DNA of 64,000 bases from NCBI RefSeq assembly GCF_027988105.1, contig NZ_JAQJZJ010000001.1:744001-808000 (forward strand). The letters are read 5' to 3'. Below, piece by piece: positions 53,095-61,128 of this stretch. Both the position numbers and the translations under genes were made by a program. Below the pieces are notes generated by a model, which saw nothing but the letters and a program-made list of their open reading frames with translations, made no database searches and had not been told where the DNA came from. Positions within the stretch are counted from its first letter, which is position 1, and every line of letters starts with the position of its first letter. This DNA is from Pseudomonas aestuarii. GTDB lineage: Bacteria > Pseudomonadota > Gammaproteobacteria > Pseudomonadales > Pseudomonadaceae.

Positions 53095-54885
53095 TCATAG
53101 GCCGCCACCTTCTCGGTCCATGACCTCTGGATCAATGACATAGAGGCGCGACTGGCCGCCGCCGGGTAGTCGGAAGTTCTTTGTTTTACGTTCGCTGTCT
53201 CGGCGAGCAAGGACGTGTGCCCCTTCCAGCGCCTTGATGACGCGGCTCAGGCCGTAGCCACTGGCAGCCTCCACCAGCGCCGACTTGTTGAACAGGTACA
53301 GCCGCTTGGTGCCGATCAGCTCCCAATAGCCGGCGCGGTTGAACACCTTGGCGTCTGGCGTGTGGTCGTTCACGTCGGAGAAGCGGCTGCTGCCATGGCG
53401 GTCGATGAAGTCGAGAATGCCGGCAAGGATCTGCCGGTCTTCCGCGTTACCGCTACCCACGCGGCTCAGCCATTCGCCATAGAGCAGGCGGCAATCCGCG
53501 AGAGCATTGCCCTCGGACCAGGGCAGCAGCCCGTAGGCGATAGCCATCTCACCAGCCAGGGCGATGACGGCGAAGCGATCCGCCACACGCCCGGCCTGGG
53601 CGTTGTCCGCGATGAAGCTAGCGCGCACCTCGGCAAAATCTTTTAGCAGTCCGGCGCGGTCGTCGCTGGCGAGCAGGTGCTCGACGAATGCCGGCCCCAG
53701 GTGGCCATGATGCGCGTCGACAGCCACGGTCAGCAGTCGGTGGAAATCCGCCCCGGCCAGGCCGTGCAATTCATCGAAGGCGCGGTGGGTGCGGGTGCCG
53801 GCGTTCACATCGACCATGCGCAACTCTGCGCCGGCATGGGCAGCATTGCCGCCGATGGCCGCGTGCTCGGAAAGCGAGCGCTCACCGCTGGACAGGGTCA
53901 GCAGGCGCCACGACAACTTGGCTCGACCTTCACGCTCGCGGGTCATGGTGCCTTTGCCCTGACCGTTCGCTAGGGAGTAGGCCATCTCCTGCACGCGCTT
54001 GGGGTCGGCGCGCTTGATCTCGTCCAGCGGCAGCAGGGTGTCATTGCGTCCCGATGCCTCGATCTCCAGCCCGCCCTTGGTCATATCCCAGGACGCGGCA
54101 AAGATCCCGGGGTCACCCCATACCGACGAGCCGATCAGCTGCGCCAGCGACTTGCCGCTGGAGCTGTCGCCGACCAAGTGAACCCCGCCACCCAGTACGC
54201 CCACCAGGCTCAACAGCGGACCAGCCAGGGCGCAGCCGATGGCCAGGGTCAGTACGGGGTTGCCCTCGCACTTGGCCGCCACCTCGACCCGCCAGCCGGC
54301 CAGGTCGCCACGCACACGAAACAGATTCAGCGCCCGACTGCCGGCCTGATAGCGAACCTTGTCGCTACCCAACGTGCGGCCTGGCAGTACGAATGCTCCT
54401 GACTCATGCCAGCCAGGTCGGCCCGTGGTGGCGAGCACCTGGGCGGGACGCTGCTCGAGCAGGTACTCCATGAAGGCGCCACGCTTTTTCATGGCGATAA
54501 TCACGCCCATGCCGAACAGGCTGCGCCGGGCGTCCTCACCGCTGCCGCCGAACACCTCCATGGGAATGATCCACTCCTTCATGCCCCCCTCAGTCAGCAG
54601 TCGCAGCAGCCGGCCCTCGCTGCCGTCGTCGCTGTTGGTGGTGCGCGCAGTGACCGTCACAGGGCTGGCCACCCATTCATCGGTTATTGGTCGATCACCA
54701 CTGTTCTCGTCGGCAGTGTCGGTGTCCGTGCCGCGCTTGTAGCTGTGCCAGTACACGCCGGGACGCAGCTTGCGGCCTTTCTCATTGACCACCCAATGTT
54801 CGTAGACGCCCCAGCAAGGGCGGACAGGCTCGACCATGGGGGCTTCGGGGCGCAGGTTGATGATGTTGTGCTCAGGCGATGCCAT
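53095..54885 (-). CDS. DUF927 domain helicase-like protein
   Basis: A 596-residue protein. The DUF927 region has a P-loop at about residues 239-246 (GDSSSGKS), followed by the Walker-B-like LLPLDEI. DUF927 proteins are putative replicative helicases of phage-like elements. The C-terminal 150 residues contain a winged-helix-like segment (SALVEAASGYGLSRVIKAL). The gene overlaps the primase stop by 14 bases. Confidence 0.85.
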   Translation of the reverse strand: MASPEHNIINLRPEAPMVEPVRPCWGVYEHWVVNEKGRKLRPGVYWHSYKRGTDTDTADENSGDRPITDEWVASPVTVTARTTNSDDGSEGRLLRLLTEGGMKEWIIPMEVFGGSGEDARRSLFGMGVIIAMKKRGAFMEYLLEQRPAQVLATTGRPGWHESGAFVLPGRTLGSDKVRYQAGSRALNLFRVRGDLAGWRVEVAAKCEGNPVLTLAIGCALAGPLLSLVGVLGGGVHLVGDSSSGKSLAQLIGSSVWGDPGIFAASWDMTKGGLEIEASGRNDTLLPLDEIKRADPKRVQEMAYSLANGQGKGTMTREREGRAKLSWRLLTLSSGERSLSEHAAIGGNAAHAGAELRMVDVNAGTRTHRAFDELHGLAGADFHRLLTVAVDAHHGHLGPAFVEHLLASDDRAGLLKDFAEVRASFIADNAQAGRVADRFAVIALAGEMAIAYGLLPWSEGNALADCRLLYGEWLSRVGSGNAEDRQILAGILDFIDRHGSSRFSDVNDHTPDAKVFNRAGYWELIGTKRLYLFNKSALVEAASGYGLSRVIKALEGAHVLARRDSERKTKNFRLPGGGQSRLYVIDPEVMDREGGGL

Positions 54886-55750
54886 GGGTGTTGCTCCAGG
54901 CGACTAAATCGTTGAAGTCGGTGAGGCTATCGGGCGCAACCTCGGGCCACTCGGGAAAGACCACCTGGCCACCCACCGCGACCGCGGCAGCATTGGCGGC
55001 GGCGCGCCCGGGATTGCCTGGGGTCAGTCGATCGTCGTCGCCAGCGATGATGATCTCGAGATCCGGGTTCTTGGCTCTCAGCCCCAGCGCCACTGGCAGC
55101 AAGTTGCCGGCATTCAGCGCGGAGACCACGGCGGCGCCGGTTTCGGCATGAAGTGTGGCGCCGGTCGCCCAGCCTTCGCAGATGTACAGCGGCTGGCCTG
55201 GCTGAATGATCCCGAGCGACGAATAGCAGCCCTTGACCATGCCGCCGAACAGAAAGCGCTTGGTGCCGTCCGGGTGGATGCGTTGCAGGTTCACCAGTTG
55301 CCCGCCATAGGTCAGCGGCACCAGCAGCAAGTCACCACGCTGGCGCAGGGCATAGGCGCGGATTGCCTTTGCGATCAGGTAGGGGTGATCGGGACCGGCG
55401 CGGCGGGCGTCACGCCATAGCCGCTTGGCATATTCGGCGGCGGCTTGCTGGCGCTGGTGCTGCTCGGCCTCACGCTGGCGCCGGGCCTGCTCGATGCGCT
55501 GGCGTATCAGGTCTGCTTCACGGTGATCGGCGGGCTTGCGGCTGCTCCAGGTGTGCGAAGTGCCGGCCTTCCAGCTACCGAAACAGCCGGACGCGATGCC
55601 GTCAGCGAACAGCAGATACCAGCCGTTGAGGGTGCCGGATTTGTCGCCAGGCACGCGGAAGCGGTGGATGCTGCCGTCTGGTTCTGGGAGCCAATCCAGC
55701 GGCCCGAACACTGTCTGCAAGGCGTCGCGGTATTGGATCACGCAATCCAT
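54872..55750 (-). CDS. Toprim-domain primase
   Basis: A 292-residue protein. The C-terminal Toprim domain has LYICEGWATGATLHA (catalytic Glu), IIIAGDDDRLT (Asp cluster) and DFNDLVAW. The N-terminal part lacks a clear Cys4 zinc ribbon. Such short primases work with a DUF927 helicase in satellites and phages. Start at 55750 lies inside the end of an upstream 46-residue gene. Confidence 0.82.
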   Translation of the reverse strand: MDCVIQYRDALQTVFGPLDWLPEPDGSIHRFRVPGDKSGTLNGWYLLFADGIASGCFGSWKAGTSHTWSSRKPADHREADLIRQRIEQARRQREAEQHQRQQAAAEYAKRLWRDARRAGPDHPYLIAKAIRAYALRQRGDLLLVPLTYGGQLVNLQRIHPDGTKRFLFGGMVKGCYSSLGIIQPGQPLYICEGWATGATLHAETGAAVVSALNAGNLLPVALGLRAKNPDLEIIIAGDDDRLTPGNPGRAAANAAAVAVGGQVVFPEWPEVAPDSLTDFNDLVAWSNTHGIA

Positions 55751-55878
55751 AGCAGCACCTCCAGGGCAATCAACAGCACCAGGTCAGCGCCACTCAGCGC
55801 GAGGGTGAGCAGGTAGCGGCTGGCCAAATTTGGGCAAGCCGATCCCATCGGCGCATGGGCACCGTTTTGATTTTTCAT
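55738..55878 (-). CDS. 46-residue predicted membrane peptide
   Basis: Reads MKNQNGAHAPMGSACPNLAS and ends in a hydrophobic run YLLTLALSGADLVLLIALEV then LLWIA. One transmembrane helix predicted. It overlaps the primase start by 13 bases in another frame and ends with tga there, suggesting translational coupling. Too short for family assignment. Confidence 0.55.
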   Translation of the reverse strand: MKNQNGAHAPMGSACPNLASRYLLTLALSGADLVLLIALEVLLWIA

Positions 55879-55881
55879 GGG

Positions 55882-56085
55882 TTAACCCCTCGGTTCGGCT
55901 GGCGTAACGATGGTGATCGGCGTGCGCTCGACGTCTGCCAATATCTCTCCGAACATGTCGAAGATATCGTGCAGCACCTTGGCGCGGCTGGCGTCCGGCC
56001 CAGCCTCGATGACCCGCCACACGGCGCGGGACATTGCCGCGAGTACGCGCAGGCCGTCTTTGTCGACTGCGAAGTGCTTGTTCAT
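55882..56085 (-). CDS. Small helical island protein
   Basis: A 67-residue protein (MNKHFAVDKDGLRVLAAMSR start), overlapping the next gene upstream by 4 bases. No recognised family. Confidence 0.6.
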   Translation of the reverse strand: MNKHFAVDKDGLRVLAAMSRAVWRVIEAGPDASRAKVLHDIFDMFGEILADVERTPITIVTPAEPRG

Positions 56086-56381
56086 TGGCTGCCCCCTCGG
56101 CGGCGACGGTCGGCGATGGCATTGCGACTGTCAGACAGCTTTGCGGACAGAGTGCCCAGCGATTGCAGCAGCCAGCCAATATCGGTGGCAGTGTCCTTAC
56201 ACAGACCGGTTTCGTCGTTCGATGCCGCGCAGGCCAGCAGATTGCCGATAGCAGCTATCCCGAAGCCTATGGACGCCCCTTGCGTCTCGATGGCTTCACT
56301 TGCGGCTGCCATGTCTTCGGCACTCATGGCCTCGATCTCGGTGAAGTTCGGCAGCAGGGCATTCCAGTTGGCGGCGCTCAT
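56082..56381 (-). CDS. Small island protein
   Basis: A 99-residue protein with a central hydrophobic patch (SIGFGIAAIGNLLACAA) and basic C-terminus RRRRGGSQ. Overlaps both neighbours by 4 bases. Unknown. Confidence 0.6.
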   Translation of the reverse strand: MSAANWNALLPNFTEIEAMSAEDMAAASEAIETQGASIGFGIAAIGNLLACAASNDETGLCKDTATDIGWLLQSLGTLSAKLSDSRNAIADRRRRGGSQ

Positions 56382-56548
56382 ACGGCACCCCCTACTTCCA
56401 GGGCGCGAGCACGGGCCATTGCGGCGTTGTACCGGGTCAGGCGGACAGAGAGTGAGCTGTCAGCGTACAGGGCAGCGAAGGCGCGGGCTTTCCAGGCTGC
56501 AGCGTGGGCTTTAGATGGATCGAGGGTAAGGGTATGACGCTTAGTCAT
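56378..56548 (-). CDS. Small basic island protein
   Basis: A 56-residue protein (MTKRHTLTLDPSKAHAAAWK). Start at 56548 supported by caaggactaccaac. The frame stays open upstream to 56842, giving a longer product of the kind often annotated as 'host cell division inhibitor Icd-like' or Ash family; I regard that extension as read through a regulatory RNA region. Confidence 0.6.
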   Translation of the reverse strand: MTKRHTLTLDPSKAHAAAWKARAFAALYADSSLSVRLTRYNAAMARARALEVGGAV

Positions 56549-56838
56549 GTTGGTAGTCCTTGGATAGCGGATGAAAACTCCACTCCCATGACGCCAATCA
56601 TGGTGAGCGGAACCGTGCAGGTTGGCGTGGCAGTCCAAGGGCTGCTGAGCACGAATGCTCCCCACACGGACCGCCCATAAAGGACTTGCCGTGTTGCGGA
56701 CACAAAAAAACCGCGCAAGAGGCGGTGTGTCCGCCTTGGAGTTCAGGACGCCAATCCAGGTCGCTGAATTTGCAGCGACGTGGCCACCATAGCGCCGATG
56801 GGGGCGGTTGGCAACGGCTGGAGATGACTTGGCGACAA
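56549..56838 (-). ncRNA. Possible C4-type antisense RNA / Ash-Icd leader
   Basis: A 290-base non-coding-looking stretch read on the minus strand, containing a hairpin ccgc-ctcttg-cgcgg plus seven T (56704-56726) and, further on, cctttatgggcggtccgtg. As I recall, P1-like phages place C4 antisense RNA before ant/icd genes with sequence of this type. No stringent structural match was possible. Confidence 0.35.
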
Positions 56839-57513
56839 TCATGCGGCCTTACCTCCCAGCTGCTTGGTCTGCAAGCCCCGCACATACCCCAGCAGGTTAG
56901 CCTTGCGCTCAGCGAAGCTCAGGCCAATGCCGATCAGCACCGTGTCGCGCAGCTCGGCCAGGGTTACCAGCTCCAGCTCGCCGCAGCTCAACTGATCGCG
57001 GTTACGACCTGTAAAGGTGCCGACCACCACCTCGTTGATTAATCGCGCCTCGTTGATGAAGTGATGACGCTGAGGCGTTCTGCCCTGCGTTTCACAGTTG
57101 ATCGCCAGTGCGTCACATAGAGCCCGGTAGCCGATTGCCGCTTCACGCCGTGCGCTGGCCCAGGGTTTCCCCTCGCCGCGCAGCAGGCTATCAATCTGCA
57201 GGTCACACCAGACTGCAAACCTAGTGTCGAGCCACTGAGCGAAACGAACGGCCAGCTTGGGGTGGAGCCACGTCCCAGGAGCTTTACCGCCTCTGCTGGT
57301 GCGCGTGAGACCAAAGTGGTTCTGGCTCACTTTGCCCTCAAGTCCCAGCGCCGAGGCCATTGCCTCTAGGTAGTCGTGGGTATCGCCTAAGCGGAGCCAG
57401 TCAACCGGGCGCTTGCCAAATCGCGCCGCCGCCTCAGTCGCATTGATCCAGCCGTCGGCATTGAAGGCCACGACTTGCCCCTGGTAATCGAATGGAATAA
57501 TTCGTGCGCTCAT
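56839..57513 (-). CDS. KilA-N domain protein
   Basis: A 224-residue protein. The N-terminal KilA-N/APSES-like DNA-binding domain (about 1-110) shows GWINATEAAARFGKRPVDWL and GTWLHPKLAVRFAQWL. The C-terminal part is of unknown type. KilA-N proteins act in lysogeny or replication control in phages. Overlaps the next upstream gene by 4 bases. Confidence 0.82.
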   Translation of the reverse strand: MSARIIPFDYQGQVVAFNADGWINATEAAARFGKRPVDWLRLGDTHDYLEAMASALGLEGKVSQNHFGLTRTSRGGKAPGTWLHPKLAVRFAQWLDTRFAVWCDLQIDSLLRGEGKPWASARREAAIGYRALCDALAINCETQGRTPQRHHFINEARLINEVVVGTFTGRNRDQLSCGELELVTLAELRDTVLIGIGLSFAERKANLLGYVRGLQTKQLGGKAA

Positions 57514-57806
57514 GCTGCAGCCCTCCCGGTAGGCTCGGTGCCCAGGTAGTACAGCGCTATGCCGCTATGCTTGCGGCCCTGGTCGTCCGTCAGGGTGACG
57601 CGGTGGGTGCCGATGCTGTGGCCAACATCGCGCAGCTCTTGAACTCTTGCTGCTGGGTGGAAAATATTCAGCTCGCTGCGCGCAGTGATCGTATCGATCG
57701 GTCCAGCCTGCAGGCGTGCGAGCAGCCTGGCCCGCTGTGCGCTGCTGCTGGTATCGAGCACGGGCGGGGTGCTGGCGCTGACGTTGAGATCCGTTCGCTG
57801 AGTCAT
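57510..57806 (-). CDS. HTH-type small regulator
   Basis: A 98-residue protein resembling winged-helix domains with AGPIDTITARSELNIFHPAA then RVQELRDVGH and IGTHRVTLTDDQG, as in small phage regulators. Start at 57806, overlapping the KilA-N gene by 4 bases. Confidence 0.7.
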   Translation of the reverse strand: MTQRTDLNVSASTPPVLDTSSSAQRARLLARLQAGPIDTITARSELNIFHPAARVQELRDVGHSIGTHRVTLTDDQGRKHSGIALYYLGTEPTGRAAA

Positions 57807-58294
57807 GCGCACGCTCCTGGCAGTTCCGCCTCGGCGTCCAAGTGCTTGCTGAGTTTGTCGGCAACGAACTCGCTCAAGGGCGATGCCAGCCAATCCTTTC
57901 CACCAACCTCCTGCCACCGCGCAAAACCAGTCGCCAAGCGTGGGTGAAGCCAGAGGCCCGGTCGAAAGTCTTTCTGACCGCCGCCGGTCGTTGCCGTGCG
58001 GATAATCCGACCAGGGTCACCGCATTCATTGCGGATAACGCCAGCTGCCGCCAGGGCTCGATGGAAGTCGGGCTCATGCCGGCGGGCCTTCTGGAGATCC
58101 TGCCATTGAGCGTGGAGTGGGCGGCCGATTTGCTCAGAAATTTCAGCCAATTGCGGGAGCACTTCGCCAAGTGCCAGATACTCTCGGGCGCTCTTACCGA
58201 AGTGTTTTGCCAGAAGACTGGCGCTGACGAAGCCGTCAGGGCTGATCGCAACGATGTGCTTGCCGCAGTAGTGGATAGCAGGATGGTTGCTCAT
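57803..58294 (-). CDS. KilA-N domain protein (second)
   Basis: A 163-residue protein with the same KilA-N layout: VSASLLAKHFGKSAREYLAL, GGGQKDFRPGLWLHPRLATG then FARWQEV. Paralogous to the KilA-N protein at 56839-57513. Overlaps its upstream neighbour by 4 bases. Confidence 0.8.
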   Translation of the reverse strand: MSNHPAIHYCGKHIVAISPDGFVSASLLAKHFGKSAREYLALGEVLPQLAEISEQIGRPLHAQWQDLQKARRHEPDFHRALAAAGVIRNECGDPGRIIRTATTGGGQKDFRPGLWLHPRLATGFARWQEVGGKDWLASPLSEFVADKLSKHLDAEAELPGACA

Positions 58295-58521
58295 GCTGCC
58301 ACCGCCTGATCGCGCTTGGCGATCTGGGAGGCAAGCCAGGCTTCGACTTCGGTCACGACGTAATAGGCGGCAGCTTGGCGAGTGCTGCTGAATTTGATTG
58401 GTTTAGGAAAGGTTGGGTCTTTCTTCTTGAGCTTATCCAGGCCCGAGCGAGTTTGGCCGATCCAGTCGCACAGGGCCGGCTGGGGAATTAGAGCTTGGGC
58501 TTGGGTTGCGTTGTGGTTCAT
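58291..58521 (-). CDS. AlpA-like regulator
   Basis: A 76-residue protein with ALCDWIGQTRSGLDKLKKKD, FPKPIKFSSTRQAAAYYVVT then EVEAWLASQIAKRDQ, the AlpA-type winged helix. AlpA proteins switch on the excision/replication genes of satellites. First gene of the leftward regulatory/replication operon. The 58522-58616 region upstream should hold the promoter. Confidence 0.75.
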   Translation of the reverse strand: MNHNATQAQALIPQPALCDWIGQTRSGLDKLKKKDPTFPKPIKFSSTRQAAAYYVVTEVEAWLASQIAKRDQAVAA

Positions 58522-58616
58522 TCGAATGCCTCCGTATGGTTAACGTAGGCAATTGTCCCGACCGGGGCATCCTCCCCCGCAAGCATCCCCCTATCCCCTT
58601 TTTTCGGGGAGCATAC

Positions 58617-59411
58617 CTATCTATCTTGCTCCTCAATTTCCCCGCTCGCACGCAAGCGGTCCCAAGCTTTGTCAAAAGCGCCACCGCTGAACAGGTCAGT
58701 ACGGTCGGCAAGTGCGGCTCGCACGTCTGACTTCACCCATTTATGGCCACTTCTGAAAGGCGTTAAGGCCTTGGGAGCATGGCCAAGCTCGTGAAGTTTG
58801 TCGATCACGGCCTGCTCTTGGTGACGCCACTTTTGAACCCATCGGTTCTTTTTGATCGGAGCGCTGCCAGCTCCAAACTCTTTGTTTATTTCTTGCTTTG
58901 CTTTGACTGCTTCATGAACAGCCGTGCAATGCTCCAGCTCCCGGTGCAGATCTCCCGACTCACTCAAGCATGACCTCTGGGAGCTTTCGAACTCATGCAC
59001 GGCGGCGATGAAACTGCCCGGAAGCGATCCATGAAGATCACCGGAAACGTCCCGCTTAAGCACGAACTCGACAAGCTGCCGAGGCGTGCATGGGAACAGT
59101 AATAGACTGGTGTTATCCACCATCATTCTCTGTTGGGCGTCGGCTTTACTTTCAAGCAAAACAAGCGAGTCAGAATAACGCGGCAAAGCTTCGCGTATTT
59201 GCTCCTCGCTCCATCCATGCCCTTTGCTGTCTTCTTTTTTTCCGTGTTCTTCGTCTCCTTTTTTTCCGTTTGGGTGAAAGCGGACGCCATCCATTCCAAT
59301 CAAGTAGTTGCCACACATGCCGATTGGGATATCGGTAATTTCCAGCCAATCACTAATGTCCAGGCTTTGCCGGCAGGCCAGCTCAGTGGATCTTTCCTTT
59401 TCCATCCGCAC
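58617..59411 (-). CDS. Unknown protein between integrase and AlpA
   Basis: A 264-residue, highly charged protein: KKGDEEHGKKEDSKGHGWSE linker, then a central helical part and a C-terminal KKNRWVQKWRHQEQAVIDKL then HKWVKSDVRAALADR resembling tails of proteins that precede AlpA genes in islands. No catalytic motif. Its place next to the integrase is a usual cargo position, so a defence role is possible but unsupported. Confidence 0.65.
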   Translation of the reverse strand: MRMEKERSTELACRQSLDISDWLEITDIPIGMCGNYLIGMDGVRFHPNGKKGDEEHGKKEDSKGHGWSEEQIREALPRYSDSLVLLESKADAQQRMMVDNTSLLLFPCTPRQLVEFVLKRDVSGDLHGSLPGSFIAAVHEFESSQRSCLSESGDLHRELEHCTAVHEAVKAKQEINKEFGAGSAPIKKNRWVQKWRHQEQAVIDKLHELGHAPKALTPFRSGHKWVKSDVRAALADRTDLFSGGAFDKAWDRLRASGEIEEQDR

Positions 59412-59507
59412 ACCCTCCCAGGCGTTTCCCTTGCTGAATAAATCGGCCGGCCAGGCGGATGGGAAGTCCGCTTTTCACCCCGTCGGGCTAGGCCGGCCAA
59501 AACTGTA

Positions 59508-60797
59508 TTAGGCCCGGCTCACAAACTCGATCACATTGCTGTCGATCACATTCACCAGGCGGTCAAAATCGGCCCTCTGATTAGGCGTCATACCGGCAGC
59601 CAGGCCGTCGAGATAGTCGGCGTACCACTGCATCATCGCGCGGCGCTGGGGCAGATATTGCGCTTGGTTGTAGATTCCAGAGACACCTGCCTCCTTGTGG
59701 GCCAGTTGAGCTTCAACGTGCTCTTTCAGCCACCCATGTTCTCGTAGCAGTGTGCTCACCGTATGCCTGCTGCCGTGGCCTACAAGCTTGCCGCGATAGC
59801 CGACTTTGGAGAGCGTCAGGTTGATGGTGTTCTCGCTGATCACGGGTTTCTTAGGGCCGATGCCGGGGAACAGGTAGCGACTGCGCCCGGTCATGCGGTG
59901 CAGATCGCGCAGGGCGCTCAGCATCTGGTGGGAGAGGGGCACCACATGGTCGCGGCGCATCTTCATCTTGGCGGCTGGGATAGTCCACAGGGCGTTGTCG
60001 AAGTCGATCTCTGACCACTCAGCCCAGCGCACCATGCCGGGCCGACTGGCCGTCCATAGACACATCCAGGTCGCGGTACGGGCTGGCAGGCGACTGGTAG
60101 TGGCACGCAGACTATGCAGGAAGGCGGGCAGCTCAGGCTCCAGCAGGTGCGGGTACTGCTTGGCCTTGGGTGTTTTAGTGGATATGGCCAGCAGTTCGCT
60201 GGCTGGGTTGTTCTCACACAGGCCGCGGGCAATGGCCTGGCTGAATATCTGACGCAGGGCCACTCGTACCTTGTCGCGGGTGTTCGTGGCGTTGCGGGCC
60301 TCGATGCTGGCCTGTAGGTCGGCGCAGTCTTTGCGGGTCACTTCGGTGATGGGCTTGTCGCCCAGAGCGGGTAGCACGTCATTGTCGAGGTAGCCCCGCA
60401 TCAGTCGCAGGGTACTTTCAGCGAGGCCGTCATCTACCTTGCGCTGGTACCAGTGTTCGGCAGCAGCGCGAAAGGTGTTCGCTGCGGCGATTGAGTCGGC
60501 CATCTTGGTGGCTGCCTTGTGTTCCACAGGGCTCACGCCAGCGGCCAGCAGCTTGCGGACATCGGCCGCCTTCTCCCTCGCCTTTGCGCCTGACAGCTCG
60601 GGGTAGCCGCCCAGGCCGTGCCAAGACCATTTGCCGTCCGGCTTCTTGTAGCGCAGTTCCCAGGATTTGGTGTCGTTGGGCTTCACGCGGAAGTACAGGC
60701 CATTGCCGTCTGCCTCACGGTAGGCCGTGGCCTCGGGTTCGAGGGTCGCCAGAACAGTGTCAGCCAGGGGGCGACGTTTGATGCCTGATCGCTTCAT
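59508..60797 (-). CDS. Tyrosine integrase, DUF4102 type
   Basis: A 429-residue site-specific recombinase. The N-terminal DUF4102 domain (1-90) is LEPEATAYREADGNGLYFRV. The middle SAM-like domain carries the arm/core contacts. The C-terminal catalytic domain has Arg in TASRPGMVRWAEW, H-x-x-R in GHGSRHTVSTLL, and a Tyr in SGIYNQAQYLPQ. It sits directly beside the tRNA-Gly 3' end, as in most tRNA-targeting islands. ATG at 60797. Confidence 0.92.
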   Translation of the reverse strand: MKRSGIKRRPLADTVLATLEPEATAYREADGNGLYFRVKPNDTKSWELRYKKPDGKWSWHGLGGYPELSGAKAREKAADVRKLLAAGVSPVEHKAATKMADSIAAANTFRAAAEHWYQRKVDDGLAESTLRLMRGYLDNDVLPALGDKPITEVTRKDCADLQASIEARNATNTRDKVRVALRQIFSQAIARGLCENNPASELLAISTKTPKAKQYPHLLEPELPAFLHSLRATTSRLPARTATWMCLWTASRPGMVRWAEWSEIDFDNALWTIPAAKMKMRRDHVVPLSHQMLSALRDLHRMTGRSRYLFPGIGPKKPVISENTINLTLSKVGYRGKLVGHGSRHTVSTLLREHGWLKEHVEAQLAHKEAGVSGIYNQAQYLPQRRAMMQWYADYLDGLAAGMTPNQRADFDRLVNVIDSNVIEFVSRA

Positions 60798-60799
60798 TG

Positions 60800-60846
60800 T
60801 GTATGCCCAAGTTCGTGTCTTGTCTGAGCATACAAGCAGGCATACA
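60800..60846. other. Arm-type repeats, right end
   Basis: gagcataca at 60826-60834 and aggcataca at 60838-60846, 12 bases apart, plus an inverted gggcataca at 60800-60808. They match the left-end pair at 44714-44734 in sequence and spacing. Confidence 0.7.
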
Positions 60847-60890
60847 CGGCTTCAAGGGTTATATGGGAGCGTACGCGGATATACGGGCAC

Positions 60891-60915
60891 AAAAAAACCG
60901 GCTAAGTGGCCGGTT
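60891..60915 (-). terminator. Minus-strand terminator inside the right end
   Basis: Reverse strand accggccacttagccggt followed by seven T. Lies between the tRNA-Gly gene and the integrase gene, inside the island. Confidence 0.8.
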
Positions 60916-60960
60916 TCTATGGGTTTCTGCGCCATGCGGGAGCATGTGGAAACATAGTAT

Positions 60961-60977
60961 TGGAGCGGGCGAAGGGA
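60961..60977. other. attR, 17-bp repeat in tRNA-Gly
   Basis: tggagcgggcgaaggga is the 3' end (including CCA) of the tRNA-Gly gene read on the opposite strand; identical to attL at 44651-44667. Confidence 0.9.
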
Positions 60978-61034
60978 ATCGAACCCTCGTTATCAGCTTG
61001 GGAAGCTGGAGTAATGCCATTATACGACGCCCGC
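60961..61034 (-). tRNA. tRNA-Gly (anticodon UCC)
   Basis: A 74-base cloverleaf on the minus strand: acceptor GCGGGCG/CGCCCGC, discriminator U and encoded CCA, anticodon stem CAGCU/AGCUG with loop CUUCCCA (anticodon UCC), T-loop GGTTCGATTCC. It reads Gly codons GGA/GGG. Its 3' end is reconstituted by the island's attachment repeat, so the gene stays functional. Confidence 0.95.
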
Positions 61035-61128
61035 TTGGGGGAGCCTTTATACCGGAAGTCGCGGCTGAAATGAAGTCCGCATCGAGTCATTTTTACTGCG
61101 GCTCGATGCGGACGGGCCAGGGTGTGGT

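Larger units (their letters stand above)
44651..60977. mobile_element. 16.3-kb integrated island in tRNA-Gly
   Basis: Bounded by the 17-bp repeat tggagcgggcgaaggga, which on the right is the 3' end of the tRNA-Gly gene. It carries an integrase at the tRNA end, paired arm-type repeats inside both ends, a replication module (Toprim primase, DUF927 protein, iteron-like cluster), AlpA/KilA-N regulators, small proteins, TerS-like genes and two virion-like genes. No large terminase, portal, major capsid, tail tube or lysis gene is seen. Best described as a phage satellite or a deleted prophage. Confidence 0.9.

Noticed and set aside
52757..53098. Minus-strand frame of 113 codons between the Cys-rich gene and the DUF927 gene
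   Set aside because: It is a translation of the iteron-like repeat cluster, with no ribosome site; an opposite-strand frame of similar length exists too.
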